Part shown: positions 1 to 8,185 of the stretch, piece by piece
Position numbering within the stretch: the stretch's first letter is position 1
Layout of the letters: each line of letters starts with the position of its first letter
Source: an uncultured Pedosphaera sp.
GTDB taxonomy: Bacteria > Verrucomicrobiota > Verrucomicrobiia > Limisphaerales > Pedosphaeraceae
Reading direction: 5' to 3'
Assembly: GCA_903918755.1 (NCBI GenBank)
Contig: CAIXFN010000073.1
Coordinates: 1-64,000, forward strand
Length of the DNA: 64,000 nucleotides
Program-made: the position numbers and the translations under genes
The notes under the pieces: model-generated
Database searches by the model: none
Told to the model about the DNA's origin: nothing
The model's input: only the letters and a program-made list of their open reading frames with translations

Positions 1-108
1 CTCCGTTTGATTAGCGCCCTCCTCGCCGAAATCAGCGACGAATGGCTCAGCGAGAAAATTTACCTCAACATGGATAACCAATACCCAGCTCTCAGTTCAA
101 AATGCTAA
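1..108 (+). pseudogene. IS256-family (mutator-type) transposase, C-terminal end only
   Basis: The first 35 codons of the window read in frame 1 to a TAA at 106-108. The residues LRLISALLAEISDEW followed by SEKIYLNM match the conserved C-terminus of mutator/IS256-type transposases, which cut and paste insertion sequences with a DDE active site. The catalytic part lies left of the window, so I cannot tell whether the copy is intact. The sequence just after the stop (about 111-131, an AT-rich ACAG-A7-CTTG stretch) resembles the right terminal repeat of such elements. This is a partial gene at the contig edge. Confidence 0.72.
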
Positions 109-459
109 AACATTTTACAGAAAAAAACTTGCGCGGCCGATTCCCTTGGTTCCCCCACATGGTTTTTGGATGACTGTGCGGCAACGGTCCATCCCGAACG
201 CCGCCTGCTGCTCACGAACTACGATCTTGGTGAGCCCCTCGGGGGCAGCAGTGTCCAGTCTGGTTTGAATTTTGGGGATTCCATCCCGGAACTCTTCGCC
301 GGCCAGGAAATGGGTGAGGACGCCATCTGGGTCCTCCACGAGAGTTTGGAAATCCGCGCCCGCATCCTCGCCGACCTCGCCACCGAACTCCCAAACGTCC
401 GCGCCGCCACCAAGTGGGCCGCACAGCTCGGCAAACAATCCGCCCATCGAAAACCCTGA
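109..459 (+). pseudogene. hypothetical protein, probably 5'-truncated by the IS element
   Basis: The frame is open from directly behind the transposase stop to a TGA at 457-459. The only start is a TTG at 166, giving 97 residues ending LGKQSAHRKP. The sequence from about residue 12 onward has normal protein composition, with alternating hydrophobic and acidic stretches, and reads better than the antisense frame. With no ATG, no ribosome site and an IS end immediately upstream, the simplest reading is a gene whose 5' part was removed by insertion. It lies in the same frame as the next gene and is separated from it by nine bases. Family not recognised. Confidence 0.4.
111..131. mobile_element. 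possible right end of the IS256-type element
   Basis: The stretch right after the transposase stop has the look of IS256-family terminal repeats (TTTACAG, a run of A, then CTTG). Only one end is in the window, so neither the inverted repeat nor a target duplication can be verified. Inference only. Confidence 0.3.
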
Positions 460-468
460 ACGATCAAT

Positions 469-909
469 ATGGATGCGCCGGAACGCCCCAAAGACATCAT
501 TGACGCGGTCGAAGAATTGGCGGCTGCCAGTGGCAACTTTCAGAACGTCGGCCCCGAGTATTACGAATCCTTTCTCAGCCTCACCCCGGCGGATGTTTGC
601 CGGCTTGTCGTCTTCATCATGGTGGATCAAGAGCGGGAAGTCCGCCGACTGGCTGGCGGTCAGACCGACTCGGCAGCGGTCGCGCAAATCAGCAAGTTCG
701 TCCGGAACAACTTTACGGGAATCAGCATCGGCATCGCCCGGTTCGACCCCTTTGGTCGCTTCGGATTCGTCGCCCGGATTGGTCCGGAGCCCACCCCCGA
801 AATGCACGACGCCATGCAAGAAAGAATGGAATTGATCGCACCCGTGGTCACCAACACCGTCCGCCAAACCTTGCCCTGGCTCTTATCCCGGGATGACAGC
901 CAAACATAA
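469..909 (+). CDS. hypothetical protein (146 aa)
   Basis: The ATG at 469 begins a protein of 146 residues with an acidic helical N-terminal half (about 1-75) and a beta-rich segment, ISIGIARFDPFGRFGF, around residues 85-105, then a helical tail. There is no signal peptide or membrane segment, so it is probably cytoplasmic. It starts nine bases after the preceding frame, suggesting coupling, and its end overlaps the long-ORF start of the next gene, although that gene probably begins at 947. The codon-aligned antisense frame (115-867, minus) is a GC-rich shadow. I do not recognise the family. Confidence 0.55.
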   Translation: MDAPERPKDIIDAVEELAAASGNFQNVGPEYYESFLSLTPADVCRLVVFIMVDQEREVRRLAGGQTDSAAVAQISKFVRNNFTGISIGIARFDPFGRFGFVARIGPEPTPEMHDAMQERMELIAPVVTNTVRQTLPWLLSRDDSQT

Positions 910-946
910 TTGCCGCAAGCAGTCATCAAGCCCAAATTTGCAAAGA

Positions 947-1948
947 ATGGACCTTTTCGCCTTAACGGTTGCCGAGTCGGACTTGCACCCCAATTTCCGG
1001 CGTCTGATCGACAGGCATTCTGAAGCCGACCGCCAAGTAATTGCGCAATGGGCCGAAGGCTTTGTTGATAGGGATGGGAAATTCGTTCGCGAATTTCAAA
1101 CGACGTTTAATTCCGGCTTTTGGGAGCTTTACCTTTTTGCCTGTTGCAAACAATTGCAATTCAGCGTGAATTTCGGTTTTCCTTCTCCGGACTTTGTCAT
1201 CGAGAATTTTCATCAAGAATTTTGCATCGAAGCTGTCACCGCCAGCAATGCCAGGGGGGAGGAACCGGAATGGGAGCGTGATTTGAGTAAGCGGCTGCCG
1301 GACGTTGAAGCTGTGCTCGACACTGCGGTAATTCGACTATCTAACGCCATTAGCAGCAAGTACCGTAAGTATTTGGATCATTATCAAATTATGCGACATG
1401 TGCGAAGCCGCCCGTTTGTATTGGCGGTTGCACCGTTTGAGCAGCCGTATTTTTGGATAACCAACGACCATGCCATCAGGCAAGTTTTATATGGCTATGA
1501 CCGTGTAAGCCCCAACGGTGGCTATAACTTCAGGAAAAGCATATGTAAACCTACTGGTGCCGGTATTGAGTTGGGCTTATTTGCCTCTGCTAGAATGCCT
1601 GAGATTAGTGCAATTTTATATAGCAATACAGCCACAATGAGCAAAGTCCACGCCCTGAATACGAATGATTACGGCGAGATGATGTGGTTCTCTGCCCTTC
1701 GGTTTAATCATTATGGAAAAGAAGCTTTCCTTCAAAATGCGACGAAGTCTAATTACCATGAGAGTCTGCTCGATGGTTTGTACCTATTCCACAATCCACA
1801 CGCAACATATCCTATACCGCCAAACTACTTCGGAGACCAAGACATCACCCAGGCGACTCTAGTCGAAAATGATCCGGTTCCCAAGTATAGATGTAAACAC
1901 GGGCACTTGATCCAGAGGACATCGCTTCAAGGGAGGCCCAGGGATTAA
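947..1948 (+). CDS. hypothetical protein, possible PD-(D/E)XK nuclease-like fold
   Basis: The open frame starts at 893, but I prefer the ATG at 947 (MDLFALTVAESDLHP) because related hypothetical proteins begin near there. This gives 333 residues. The stretch WELYLFACCKQL, then PSPDFVIE, then FCIEAVTAS resembles a widespread family of unknown function with W-E-L-Y-L, P-D-F and I-E-A motifs. The spacing of P-D and the E-A-V strand is reminiscent of a PD-(D/E)XK nuclease core, but the usual lysine is absent, so activity is uncertain. Base composition is clearly more AT-rich than the housekeeping genes, consistent with acquisition. It converges with the toxin-like gene at 2131. Confidence 0.65.
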   Translation: MDLFALTVAESDLHPNFRRLIDRHSEADRQVIAQWAEGFVDRDGKFVREFQTTFNSGFWELYLFACCKQLQFSVNFGFPSPDFVIENFHQEFCIEAVTASNARGEEPEWERDLSKRLPDVEAVLDTAVIRLSNAISSKYRKYLDHYQIMRHVRSRPFVLAVAPFEQPYFWITNDHAIRQVLYGYDRVSPNGGYNFRKSICKPTGAGIELGLFASARMPEISAILYSNTATMSKVHALNTNDYGEMMWFSALRFNHYGKEAFLQNATKSNYHESLLDGLYLFHNPHATYPIPPNYFGDQDITQATLVENDPVPKYRCKHGHLIQRTSLQGRPRD

Positions 1949-2130
1949 ATCAGTTCATAGAGTTTTTGACGGTCGGAGTGCGCCTCGTTTCGAAGTCATA
2001 TGAATGACGCGTTTTCTTTAACACTTTGAGGCTTGGCTATTGTATTGGTGCTATAGAAACAGCCATGGATTTCCCTTGGAAAACCCGTTTTGCAAACTTA
2101 AAGGAATTCCCTTTGATTATTATTGGGTCC

Positions 2131-2517
2131 TTAAGACTCTATTTTTCCACTCACAGATACTGTAAACGAATCGCCGCGCCTTGCATGTTTTGCAATCTTG
2201 ATAATGTCGGGGAAGCACTTTGTGAATTTGGTAAGTTGCACCCAAAATGCGCAATCCGTCCAGCCAGGTTTCAAAAAGAAGATGGTGTGCCCTGCCTCCT
2301 TCCAAGCCTTTACTTCATGCGGGTTGCGGCTGATACGCACGTCGGCCGTAATAATGACCCAGCAATCGTCTTGCGCCAGCGCCCTCATCCAGATTTCATC
2401 CGCTACATTCGCTGGAAATTTTTGCTTGAGATGCACGACCTGATGGTCCGGATTAGCAAATATGTTCAGACCTTCGGCCAATTTCGGCGAGAGATTGTTA
2501 TCAAAGAAAAACTTCAC
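2131..2517 (-). CDS. PIN-like toxin candidate (DUF5615/VapC45 type)
   Basis: This 128-residue protein starts MKFFFDNNLSPKLAEGL, the hallmark N-terminus of the DUF5615/VapC45 PIN-like group, and carries a second acidic strand IITADVRISR near residues 55-65. PIN-like proteins are Mg-dependent ribonucleases acting as toxins. The first acidic position is D-N-N rather than the commoner D-E-N, so catalysis may be altered. Its ATG overlaps the stop of the upstream gene by four bases (2514-2517), indicating translational coupling in the order antitoxin then toxin. The C-terminal 30 residues are basic and less conserved in appearance. Confidence 0.75.
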   Translation of the reverse strand: MKFFFDNNLSPKLAEGLNIFANPDHQVVHLKQKFPANVADEIWMRALAQDDCWVIITADVRISRNPHEVKAWKEAGHTIFFLKPGWTDCAFWVQLTKFTKCFPDIIKIAKHARRGDSFTVSVSGKIES

Positions 2518-3197
2518 GCAGCAAGCTGCCGTTCGTACGCCACGGCCTCCTCAACCGAATGAACGCTGATCGCAAACCATTGGGCAACATCCGCAACTGA
2601 CCCGTTGGCTTGGACGCTTCTGGCAAGGACGCGGGTCGGGACCCCAACGTCGAAGATGGTTGGTTGGCCGAAATTTCTCCGGGGATCAATAGCCACAGCA
2701 TGCTCTTTCCCCATGGGCCACCATCTTTCTGCTACTTCCCCGCTTGCGAATTCTAGGTTTTTTAAGAACGGAAGTGTGATTTCATCAAAGACTCGCTGGA
2801 AGTTTGCGACATCGTAAATGCCGCCTTCGGCAGTCAGTTCCCGTGCTTGGAGAAAAATCGCCCGGCCATCGGTTCCAAAGCGATTTGTGCAGAAAGGGCG
2901 CTTCTGGTTGAGAATTTCTTGCGCCTTTGAGTGAGCCTGCCTCAAAGTGTTCCAAGAGACACCGGCTTCAAGAAAGGCGTTGACGAATCGAACTTCGATC
3001 AGATCGAGAAAGCCAAGAACCACGCTGCGTCCAAGCGGATCAATCTGGCCTTGCCAAATTGGTGGTGACCGGTGTCGTCCGTGCTTGGTCTTGAATTCGT
3101 ATCCTCGCAACCACCGTCGAATTCGCCATTGGGATACCCCAGTCAAAAGCGCGGCTTCAGAAATCGTGTAAATTCCAATATCAAGTAAGCTCGCCAT
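2514..3197 (-). CDS. antitoxin candidate, winged-HTH plus DUF433 (VapB45-like)
   Basis: I take the ATG at 3195-3197 (MASLLDIGIYTISEAALLTG), giving 227 residues; an upstream in-frame ATG at 3269 adds a weak 24-residue leader. The N-terminal 60 residues form a MerR/winged-HTH-like domain (ISEAALLTGVSQWRIRRWLR). The C-terminal 60 residues are a DUF433 domain (FGQPTIFDVGVPTRVL, then DVAQWFAISVHSVEEAV). This two-domain layout followed by a PIN-like gene matches VapBC45-type toxin-antitoxin pairs, in which the first gene binds DNA and neutralises the nuclease. It probably represses its own promoter in the region upstream of 3197. Confidence 0.75.
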   Translation of the reverse strand: MASLLDIGIYTISEAALLTGVSQWRIRRWLRGYEFKTKHGRHRSPPIWQGQIDPLGRSVVLGFLDLIEVRFVNAFLEAGVSWNTLRQAHSKAQEILNQKRPFCTNRFGTDGRAIFLQARELTAEGGIYDVANFQRVFDEITLPFLKNLEFASGEVAERWWPMGKEHAVAIDPRRNFGQPTIFDVGVPTRVLARSVQANGSVADVAQWFAISVHSVEEAVAYERQLAA

Positions 3198-3598
3198 GAT
3201 TTTCGTTTTGAATCCGATGTAAGGTAAGCCATTTTTCAGTTTTCTGGCAAATGGAAAAGAGTTCTGCAATCATGCAGATTTCAACCTCGTGCTGATTCGC
3301 CATGCTGGTGGTGGCAATTCCAGATCCTCAAAACATAGAAGTTTCGTGAGGGTTCACGCCAATTGCAACCCACCCCCAAAAAGGGTGCCTGCCCTTCGAT
3401 TCTGCGCCGTCACCCCAAAAAAAGAGAGTCCTCATTTGCTGGCCAAAACTTTGGCAAAATTGCCTTTGGTGCAAGAGGGGTTTTACGCGCAACCCGTCGC
3501 CGATTCGCCCCCCGGGTGCCGGTAGGGTGGGGACGGTCCCCCGAAAAAAAGTCACCCCCCACCCGGCCCCCCCGCCTGCCACCGGTCGCCGGCCGGCA
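3198..3598. other. gene-free stretch upstream of the VapB45-like gene
   Basis: No convincing gene is seen on either strand. It should contain the promoter of the antitoxin gene at its left end. A perfect six-base inverted repeat with a two-base gap (GCCAAA-ac-TTTGGC, 3442-3455) could be an operator but is far from the antitoxin start. The right half is rich in C and A runs. No repeats with the other island genes were found by eye. Confidence 0.4.
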
Positions 3599-3769
3599 TC
3601 ACGGTGGCGGCGCGGCTTTCTTGCGCGGCTTGCCCTTTGGCCATCCGCCTTTTTTCGCATTCGCTTTGCTCGCTGCCACCTTTGCCGCGCTGGTGGATTG
3701 CCCGCCCTTCCGCCCCAGTTTCGCCAGGTAATCCCGGACCGCTGCCGGCGTGTCGCTCTCCGTGCTCAT
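3599..3769 (-). CDS. small lysine/alanine-rich basic protein (56 aa)
   Basis: Translating the minus strand from the ATG at 3767-3769 gives 56 residues: an acidic start (MSTESDTPAAV), a helix DYLAKLGRKGGQ, then repeated A/K/G segments (SAAKVAASKANAKKGG) ending KPRKKAAPPP. The LGRKGG-x-K/A-rich pattern resembles short basic proteins commonly found on plasmids and integrative elements, probably nucleic-acid binding. It lies 84 bases downstream of the DUF6573-like gene on the same strand. Function is not known; the composition and sensible ORF make it more likely real than chance. Confidence 0.6.
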   Translation of the reverse strand: MSTESDTPAAVRDYLAKLGRKGGQSTSAAKVAASKANAKKGGWPKGKPRKKAAPPP

Positions 3770-3853
3770 TGTCGTTTCGTGTTGTCTGATTCCATTGGCG
3801 GGAGCACCCGCACCACCCCCGAGGATGGCGCGAGCCCCCCGCCCGCCTTCCGT

Positions 3854-4327
3854 CTAATCCTCGCCTTGCAGGAGGATGGTAATGACCGGCTCCCCGTTAT
3901 CCCCCGGACCGCACAAGGACCAAAGCGCAATGTCATTGTGCCGGTTGCCATCCCAGACCCGGACCTTGAAGGACACCCGGTCGGAACTTGTGCGCCGGCT
4001 GGTCACCGCCTGCGCGAGCACCCAAAGGACATCCCACAGCCGCCCGTCAATGTCCTGCCCTTCCGGCAATTCCTGCCCGATGCCGCAAACCGTCGCCGCG
4101 AATGCGCCCACCGTCATGGCCACCGGATATTTGAACCCGGCCTCCCGCACCGCCCGGACCGTTTCCGCCTGCATCAAGTCCACCAGAACCCCGTCCGCGA
4201 TGGCTTGCTTTCGCGTATAAACCGCGATAGGAGCGCCAAAGAAATCCGGCGGGAGCATTTGCCCTTCCGCCGTGCTGCGCTCCGTGGCGGCCTGCCCGGG
4301 CTCGCCGGCCAACCCGTTGCCCGTCAT
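3854..4327 (-). CDS. DUF6573-like accessory protein
   Basis: The recognisable part starts at PPDFFGAPIAVYTRKQAIA and runs to the stop as PGDNGEPVITILLQGED. Features are a conserved YTRKQAIADG opening, REAGFKYPVAMT, GRLWDVLWVLAQAV and a final PGD-GEP-ITI motif, which I associate with the DUF6573 family found on plasmids and integrative elements. I choose the ATG at 4327 (157 residues); an ATG at 4258 (134 residues) is equally possible, and the longer frame extending to 4741 runs through the SymE-like gene and is artefactual upstream. It is downstream of SymE on the same strand. Its biochemical role is unknown. Confidence 0.65.
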   Translation of the reverse strand: MTGNGLAGEPGQAATERSTAEGQMLPPDFFGAPIAVYTRKQAIADGVLVDLMQAETVRAVREAGFKYPVAMTVGAFAATVCGIGQELPEGQDIDGRLWDVLWVLAQAVTSRRTSSDRVSFKVRVWDGNRHNDIALWSLCGPGDNGEPVITILLQGED

Positions 4328-4404
4328 GCCTGATTCCGATTCCCGATTGCCACCCAAACCCAACACCGGGAAATCCGCCTGCCCGGCAAACCGCCGCCGG
4401 GAAT

Positions 4405-4587
4405 TCAAGAGGCACCCCCTTCCGCCCGCAAGGTGATTTCCCCCGACGGACCCGGAACCACCACCACCCGACCGCCGGCGGGGAATCCGAGTTTCGCCAG
4501 CCATTGCCCTTGCAGGCGGATTTTGGGACAAGTTTTGCGCCGGAAAAAGTCTCCGGTCATTTCGATCTTTAAGGAACGGACCTTCAT
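4405..4587 (-). CDS. SymE-like toxin/AbrB-fold protein (60 aa)
   Basis: Sixty residues starting MKVRSLKIEMTGDFF. The core PKIRLQGQWLAKLGFPAGGR, followed by VVVVPGPSGEITL, matches the SymE family, an AbrB-related fold known in E. coli as a type I toxin that condenses nucleic acid and is regulated by LexA and the antisense RNA SymR. Length is close to the family core, and E. coli SymE is longer at the N-terminus. The region upstream of 4587 contains a repeated 9-mer and a 10-base inverted repeat that could be regulatory. No antisense RNA promoter is recognised with confidence. It is adjacent to DUF6573 and a basic protein, an accessory-element context. Confidence 0.72.
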   Translation of the reverse strand: MKVRSLKIEMTGDFFRRKTCPKIRLQGQWLAKLGFPAGGRVVVVPGPSGEITLRAEGGAS

Positions 4588-4589
4588 AT

Positions 4590-4670
4590 GTTACCCTCAT
4601 TTTGGCCGTGCCGTCTGTTCTAGCAGATTGCCTGTGGATAGTTACCCTCTCCAAAGGCTTGGCACGGCCA
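4590..4670. promoter_or_regulatory. inverted repeat and duplicated 9-mer upstream of SymE-like gene
   Basis: A 10-base perfect inverted repeat (TGGCCGTGCC at 4603-4612 and its complement at 4661-4670) brackets the presumed SymE promoter region. The 9-mer GTTACCCTC occurs twice, at 4590-4598 (directly next to the start codon) and 4641-4649. This may be an operator or a duplicated promoter/antisense region. What binds it is unknown. Confidence 0.4.
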
Positions 4671-4971
4671 TTTGTTTTTTTGGAGAAGGATTGATACATT
4701 GCGCTGCCAATATAGCCAAGCTGCTTGGGTATAGCAAGCACTATTTGAAAAATATTTTCGGCTCCGTCCTGCCCGCAAAAGATTTTTCGCGCTCCGTTGT
4801 CCGATCACGCCCCGCCAGTCCAAACCACCCCCCGAGCACCGCCGGACAGTTCCAGAACCTAAAAAGACGGACAGAAACCGGACAGTGAAGTTTTTTTGAA
4901 GAAAAATTGAGCCCGAATTTGTGCTCTTTGGAAGTGGCTTAAACCCTTGATACTGTGGATCTTAGAAGAAG
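4671..4971. other. gene-free junction between the island genes and tRNA-Phe
   Basis: No credible coding frame. It contains a short inverted repeat (TGCTTG 4722-4727 with CAAGCA 4735-4740) and three direct copies of CGGACAG (4843, 4868, 4879). It separates the SymE promoter region from the 3' end of tRNA-Phe, so it is where an integrase gene or an att-proximal sequence would be expected; no integrase frame is present. Confidence 0.4.
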
Positions 4972-5047
<76 letters not shown>

Positions 5048-5180
5048 ATCACGCCCATCACCGGGTTTCGGGGACGGACTTTGAAACTGTGCCATAGCCG
5101 GTGGAGGGGTTGCAAGCCCGGAAAGGGAAAAACATTGAGGCTTAATCCGCGGGGTCAAAACGACCGTTTTCGCCCGGGTT

Positions 5181-5981
5181 TTAGGGCCAGGTTTCGGGAT
5201 GGGGCTCGTGGTCATTGTTCCAATCGCGGAGATATTTGGTGCTCGGTTGGTAGAATTCCTGCCGGTCGAGGCCGGCGGCGTGGCCATCGCAGAAGACAAT
5301 GTTGTATGGTTTGCCGTGGAGGTAGGCGAATTGCGGGAGGGTGTCGTCGGCCGCGTAATACAACCAATCGTACCCGGCCCAACCGGTGGCGCCGAATTTC
5401 TGGAAATCGCCATGCGGGGAATCGGTGATGGCGAACATTTCACTCGGCACGAGCACTTGACTGTCCCGGATGGCGGGGGCGGGCGGGGCATTGGGCGCGG
5501 AGACCGCGGCACTGCCGAGACCGCGCAAGGAGGGGGACCCGCCGGATTCGCCATACGGGTTGGGGGTGGTGCCCATGGCGTTGTACGAATAACTGCCCAG
5601 AAAACCCATGCCGCTATAGGTGACGGCCCCCTTGTAGCCGGGGCAATGGGAACTGGTGTTGGTCCAGGCCAGTTTAGAGTACGGCTGGAGGGCTTCCTCC
5701 CAGGTGTAGTAATGGTATTGCTGGCCGGGAGTGGCGGAGGGGTAAAGGTAGTAGGGGTATTTGCGAAAATCCTGCACGTACATCCCGAGCGCGAGTCCCA
5801 ATTGCCGCAGGTTGCTTTTGCATTTGATGCCGTTGGCCTTGGCGCGGGCGCTGGCCAGGGCGGGGAGCAGCATGCCCGCCAAAATGGCAATAATGGCAAT
5901 GACTACCAGGAGCTCAATCAACGTGAAACCGCGCCGGTTTGCACCGGCTTCGAGGGGCAGGCCATGGGCTGTGGCGGGCAT
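5181..5981 (-). CDS. type II-secretion-like prepilin with H-X9-DG C-terminus
   Basis: A 266-residue pseudopilin. A short basic leader ends NRRG, followed by the class III prepilin hydrophobic segment [18 protein letters not shown]; cleavage is expected after G18 by a prepilin peptidase. The C-terminal part has the F-CDGHA motif ([13 protein letters not shown]) typical of the expanded DUF1559-like pseudopilins of Planctomycetes and Verrucomicrobia. These are envelope-anchored proteins with poorly known roles in secretion or surface fibres. It lies 95 bases downstream of the GH50-like gene on the same strand, so the two may be cotranscribed. Glycine, proline and tyrosine are enriched in the middle. 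Confidence 0.9.
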   Translation of the reverse strand: MPATAHGLPLEAGANRRGFTLIELLVVIAIIAILAGMLLPALASARAKANGIKCKSNLRQLGLALGMYVQDFRKYPYYLYPSATPGQQYHYYTWEEALQPYSKLAWTNTSSHCPGYKGAVTYSGMGFLGSYSYNAMGTTPNPYGESGGSPSLRGLGSAAVSAPNAPPAPAIRDSQVLVPSEMFAITDSPHGDFQKFGATGWAGYDWLYYAADDTLPQFAYLHGKPYNIVFCDGHAAGLDRQEFYQPSTKYLRDWNNDHEPHPETWP

Positions 5982-6076
5982 GGATTCGGGTCCAAACGAC
6001 GGGTGAATTCCCGGTCAGCTTCTCCCAAGCCCGCAAGCGTGACAAGTAGAATCGCGGTTGTGCTGGTGGTTGGAAA

Positions 6077-8179
6077 CTAATCGTACAGGTGGTAGCCGAT
6101 GGCCCGGGCAGCCGCGATGGTTTCAACGTACGGAGTGTCGGCCACGTCCACGAAACCGATCTGGTAGTTCTCCTCGTCGTAAACCCGGCCGAGGATCGGC
6201 TCGTCGCGGTACTGGAACCAATGGCAGCCAACGAATTGCGGGTGGCGCAAAACGCTGGTGACATAGTCCCGGTAAGCCTGGGCCCGGGCGGCCTGGTTGG
6301 GCAGTTTCACCAACCCCGGGTGGAACAGACCGCGATCCCGGGCGCCGAAATGAAATTCGCCGATCAACAACGGGACATCCGCGCCGCCGTTGAACTGGAA
6401 GTTAACCACATCCCGCTGGTAAATATTGTAGCTGACGACGTCGCAATACTTCGCGGCGGCGGCGGCGGCCAGTGCGTTCACCCAGGCAAAGCGACAGCCC
6501 AGATAGAGCTGATGGGGCGCGGCGGTGCGGACGGTGGCGCGCACCGTGCGAAAATATCCCTCGGCGGCTTTGGTGTAAAAAGCCGTCAGATCCATGCGGG
6601 CTTTCTGCGCGTCGGGTGTTACGGGGGTTTGCAGCAGGGATTCCCAGGAAGTGAAATTGGTTCCCCAAGCGGCGTTGAGCCGGGCAATGTCCCCATATTT
6701 AGCCCGCAAATCAGCGATGAACACCTGCTTGGCAGGTTGATTGGAGCCGGATTTCAATGCGCCCAGGGCGATGGAAGTGTCTTCTCCCCAGGACATCTCA
6801 TTATCGCTAAAGTAGCCGATGCACCAGGGGTCGCCGGCAGATCTTCCGGCGGCATAACTCATGGAGTGTTGCAACCCACGAGCAAAGGAAGGATCGAAAA
6901 CATCCGGAAACTTGCCCCAATAGCCCTGACTGCCGGCGATCATGCGGGCGTCGCCCGAACCGAGGGTGTCGGTGTAAGGGGTTTGGTGGAGTGCCGTGAT
7001 GCGGCGATCCGACCAGTTGCCGATGGTGTTCATTCCCCAACTGCGCAAGCGTTGCGGGGCGAGTTGGCTGGCGATGGTCGGCCACTCCGGCCCGTACTTG
7101 CGGAACAGGTTGGCATCGCCAAAGGAAAAGCACTCCGGCGATTGGCCGGCGTAATGGCCCATGAGGGCGTGGCCCTGGCTGAGGAAACGGGTGAATTCGG
7201 GCTGCCGACCAGGGAAATTTTGAAACCAGGTCGTGCGTCCGGTGATCGGGGTTTTTTCCCCGTAGCCGACACAATCGATGCCATGGGAGAAGAAGAGGCG
7301 CCCGTCCGGATCCACCAGCCACCATTTGCCCCGCACTTTCTCTGTCCGGAAGAAACCGGTGGCGGACAATTGCGGGCCATGGCCGGAACCGCCGTAGGCA
7401 TCCCAATCCGGCGGCGCCGGATGGGCAACAAGGTCGGCCATTTCGGCGGTGCGTTTGGTGGTCAGATCCGCGAGGGAAGTCGTCTTGCCTGGCCAATCCT
7501 TGTGGCGGTATTGACCAAAGGTATCAACGAATGGGAAGAAAGGGGTGGCATCCGAATTCCAGGCGGTGGGCGGGGTATCGGTGCCGCCGGCCCGGGGTTC
7601 GCTTATTTCGAAGCCATGGTTTTCCTGGGGTTGGCTGACGAAGAACAACAGTTGGGTGATGTTGGCCGGGTCCACGGTGCCCGGGCCTCCGCGGGTGACG
7701 GGATAGCCGCGCAGGCCGAAAAGTTGGCCCCCCATTTTATCATCGGCCAGCCGCAGCATTTCCACGTGCAGGATGCCGGATTGACCGGGCCCGAGTTTGA
7801 GGTTGCCGGTGACGCAGTGGTCCTTGCCGTCCGCACCCGGGTTATCCACGCGGCAGTAAACGGTGACGGCGTTGGACGCCACATTGCGAACTGCCACGCT
7901 GACTTCGCGATAGGGGGAGAGATCCCAGTGCCCGTTGGGCGCGGCGAGGGTGATGCCCGGCCATTGGGATTTATGGCCGGTCGTGACGTGCAAGATGGAG
8001 CGTCCGTTGGTCACCGACGCCGCGACGGTGGCGTCGGTGGTGGTGACATTGGTAAGGCTGAGTGCGGCCGGGGGAGCAAAGAGATCGAGTTGGGGTTCCT
8101 CGACCGCGAAGCAGGGTATGGCCAGGTTCAAAGTTAAAATTAGAAAAATAGCGAATGAGATGAGATCGCGTCGCGGCAT
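6077..8179 (-). CDS. secreted GH50-like (beta-agarase family) glycoside hydrolase
   Basis: A 700-residue protein with a signal peptide (about 1-25, ending PCFAVEE), an N-terminal beta-rich carbohydrate-binding-like domain (about 30-220) and a TIM-barrel domain beginning near residue 280 (KWWLVDPDGRLFFSHGIDCV). Candidate catalytic acids are E461 in GYFSDNEMSWG and E608 in LLIGEFHFG, motifs I associate with GH50 beta-agarases and relatives. GH50 enzymes cleave beta-1,4-galactosidic bonds of agarose; homologues in terrestrial PVC bacteria may act on other galactans. It faces the GH36-like gene across a 100-base divergent region. Substrate is inferred, not shown. Confidence 0.8.
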   Translation of the reverse strand: MPRRDLISFAIFLILTLNLAIPCFAVEEPQLDLFAPPAALSLTNVTTTDATVAASVTNGRSILHVTTGHKSQWPGITLAAPNGHWDLSPYREVSVAVRNVASNAVTVYCRVDNPGADGKDHCVTGNLKLGPGQSGILHVEMLRLADDKMGGQLFGLRGYPVTRGGPGTVDPANITQLLFFVSQPQENHGFEISEPRAGGTDTPPTAWNSDATPFFPFVDTFGQYRHKDWPGKTTSLADLTTKRTAEMADLVAHPAPPDWDAYGGSGHGPQLSATGFFRTEKVRGKWWLVDPDGRLFFSHGIDCVGYGEKTPITGRTTWFQNFPGRQPEFTRFLSQGHALMGHYAGQSPECFSFGDANLFRKYGPEWPTIASQLAPQRLRSWGMNTIGNWSDRRITALHQTPYTDTLGSGDARMIAGSQGYWGKFPDVFDPSFARGLQHSMSYAAGRSAGDPWCIGYFSDNEMSWGEDTSIALGALKSGSNQPAKQVFIADLRAKYGDIARLNAAWGTNFTSWESLLQTPVTPDAQKARMDLTAFYTKAAEGYFRTVRATVRTAAPHQLYLGCRFAWVNALAAAAAAKYCDVVSYNIYQRDVVNFQFNGGADVPLLIGEFHFGARDRGLFHPGLVKLPNQAARAQAYRDYVTSVLRHPQFVGCHWFQYRDEPILGRVYDEENYQIGFVDVADTPYVETIAAARAIGYHLYD

Positions 8180-8185
8180 AAGGGG

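Noticed and set aside
115-867. 250-codon minus-strand frame at the left edge
   Set aside because: It is codon-aligned antisense to the plus-strand genes at 109-909 and has the Gly/Asp/Arg-rich composition of a high-GC shadow frame.
3527-4333. 268-codon plus-strand frame
   Set aside because: Pro/Arg-rich and antisense to the DUF6573-like and small basic genes, which carry family motifs.
4843-4885. three CGGACAG repeats as plasmid iterons
   Set aside because: Only three short copies with irregular spacing and no replication gene nearby.
6089-8137. 682-codon plus-strand frame
   Set aside because: Exact antisense of the GH50-like gene, which has a signal peptide and catalytic motifs.
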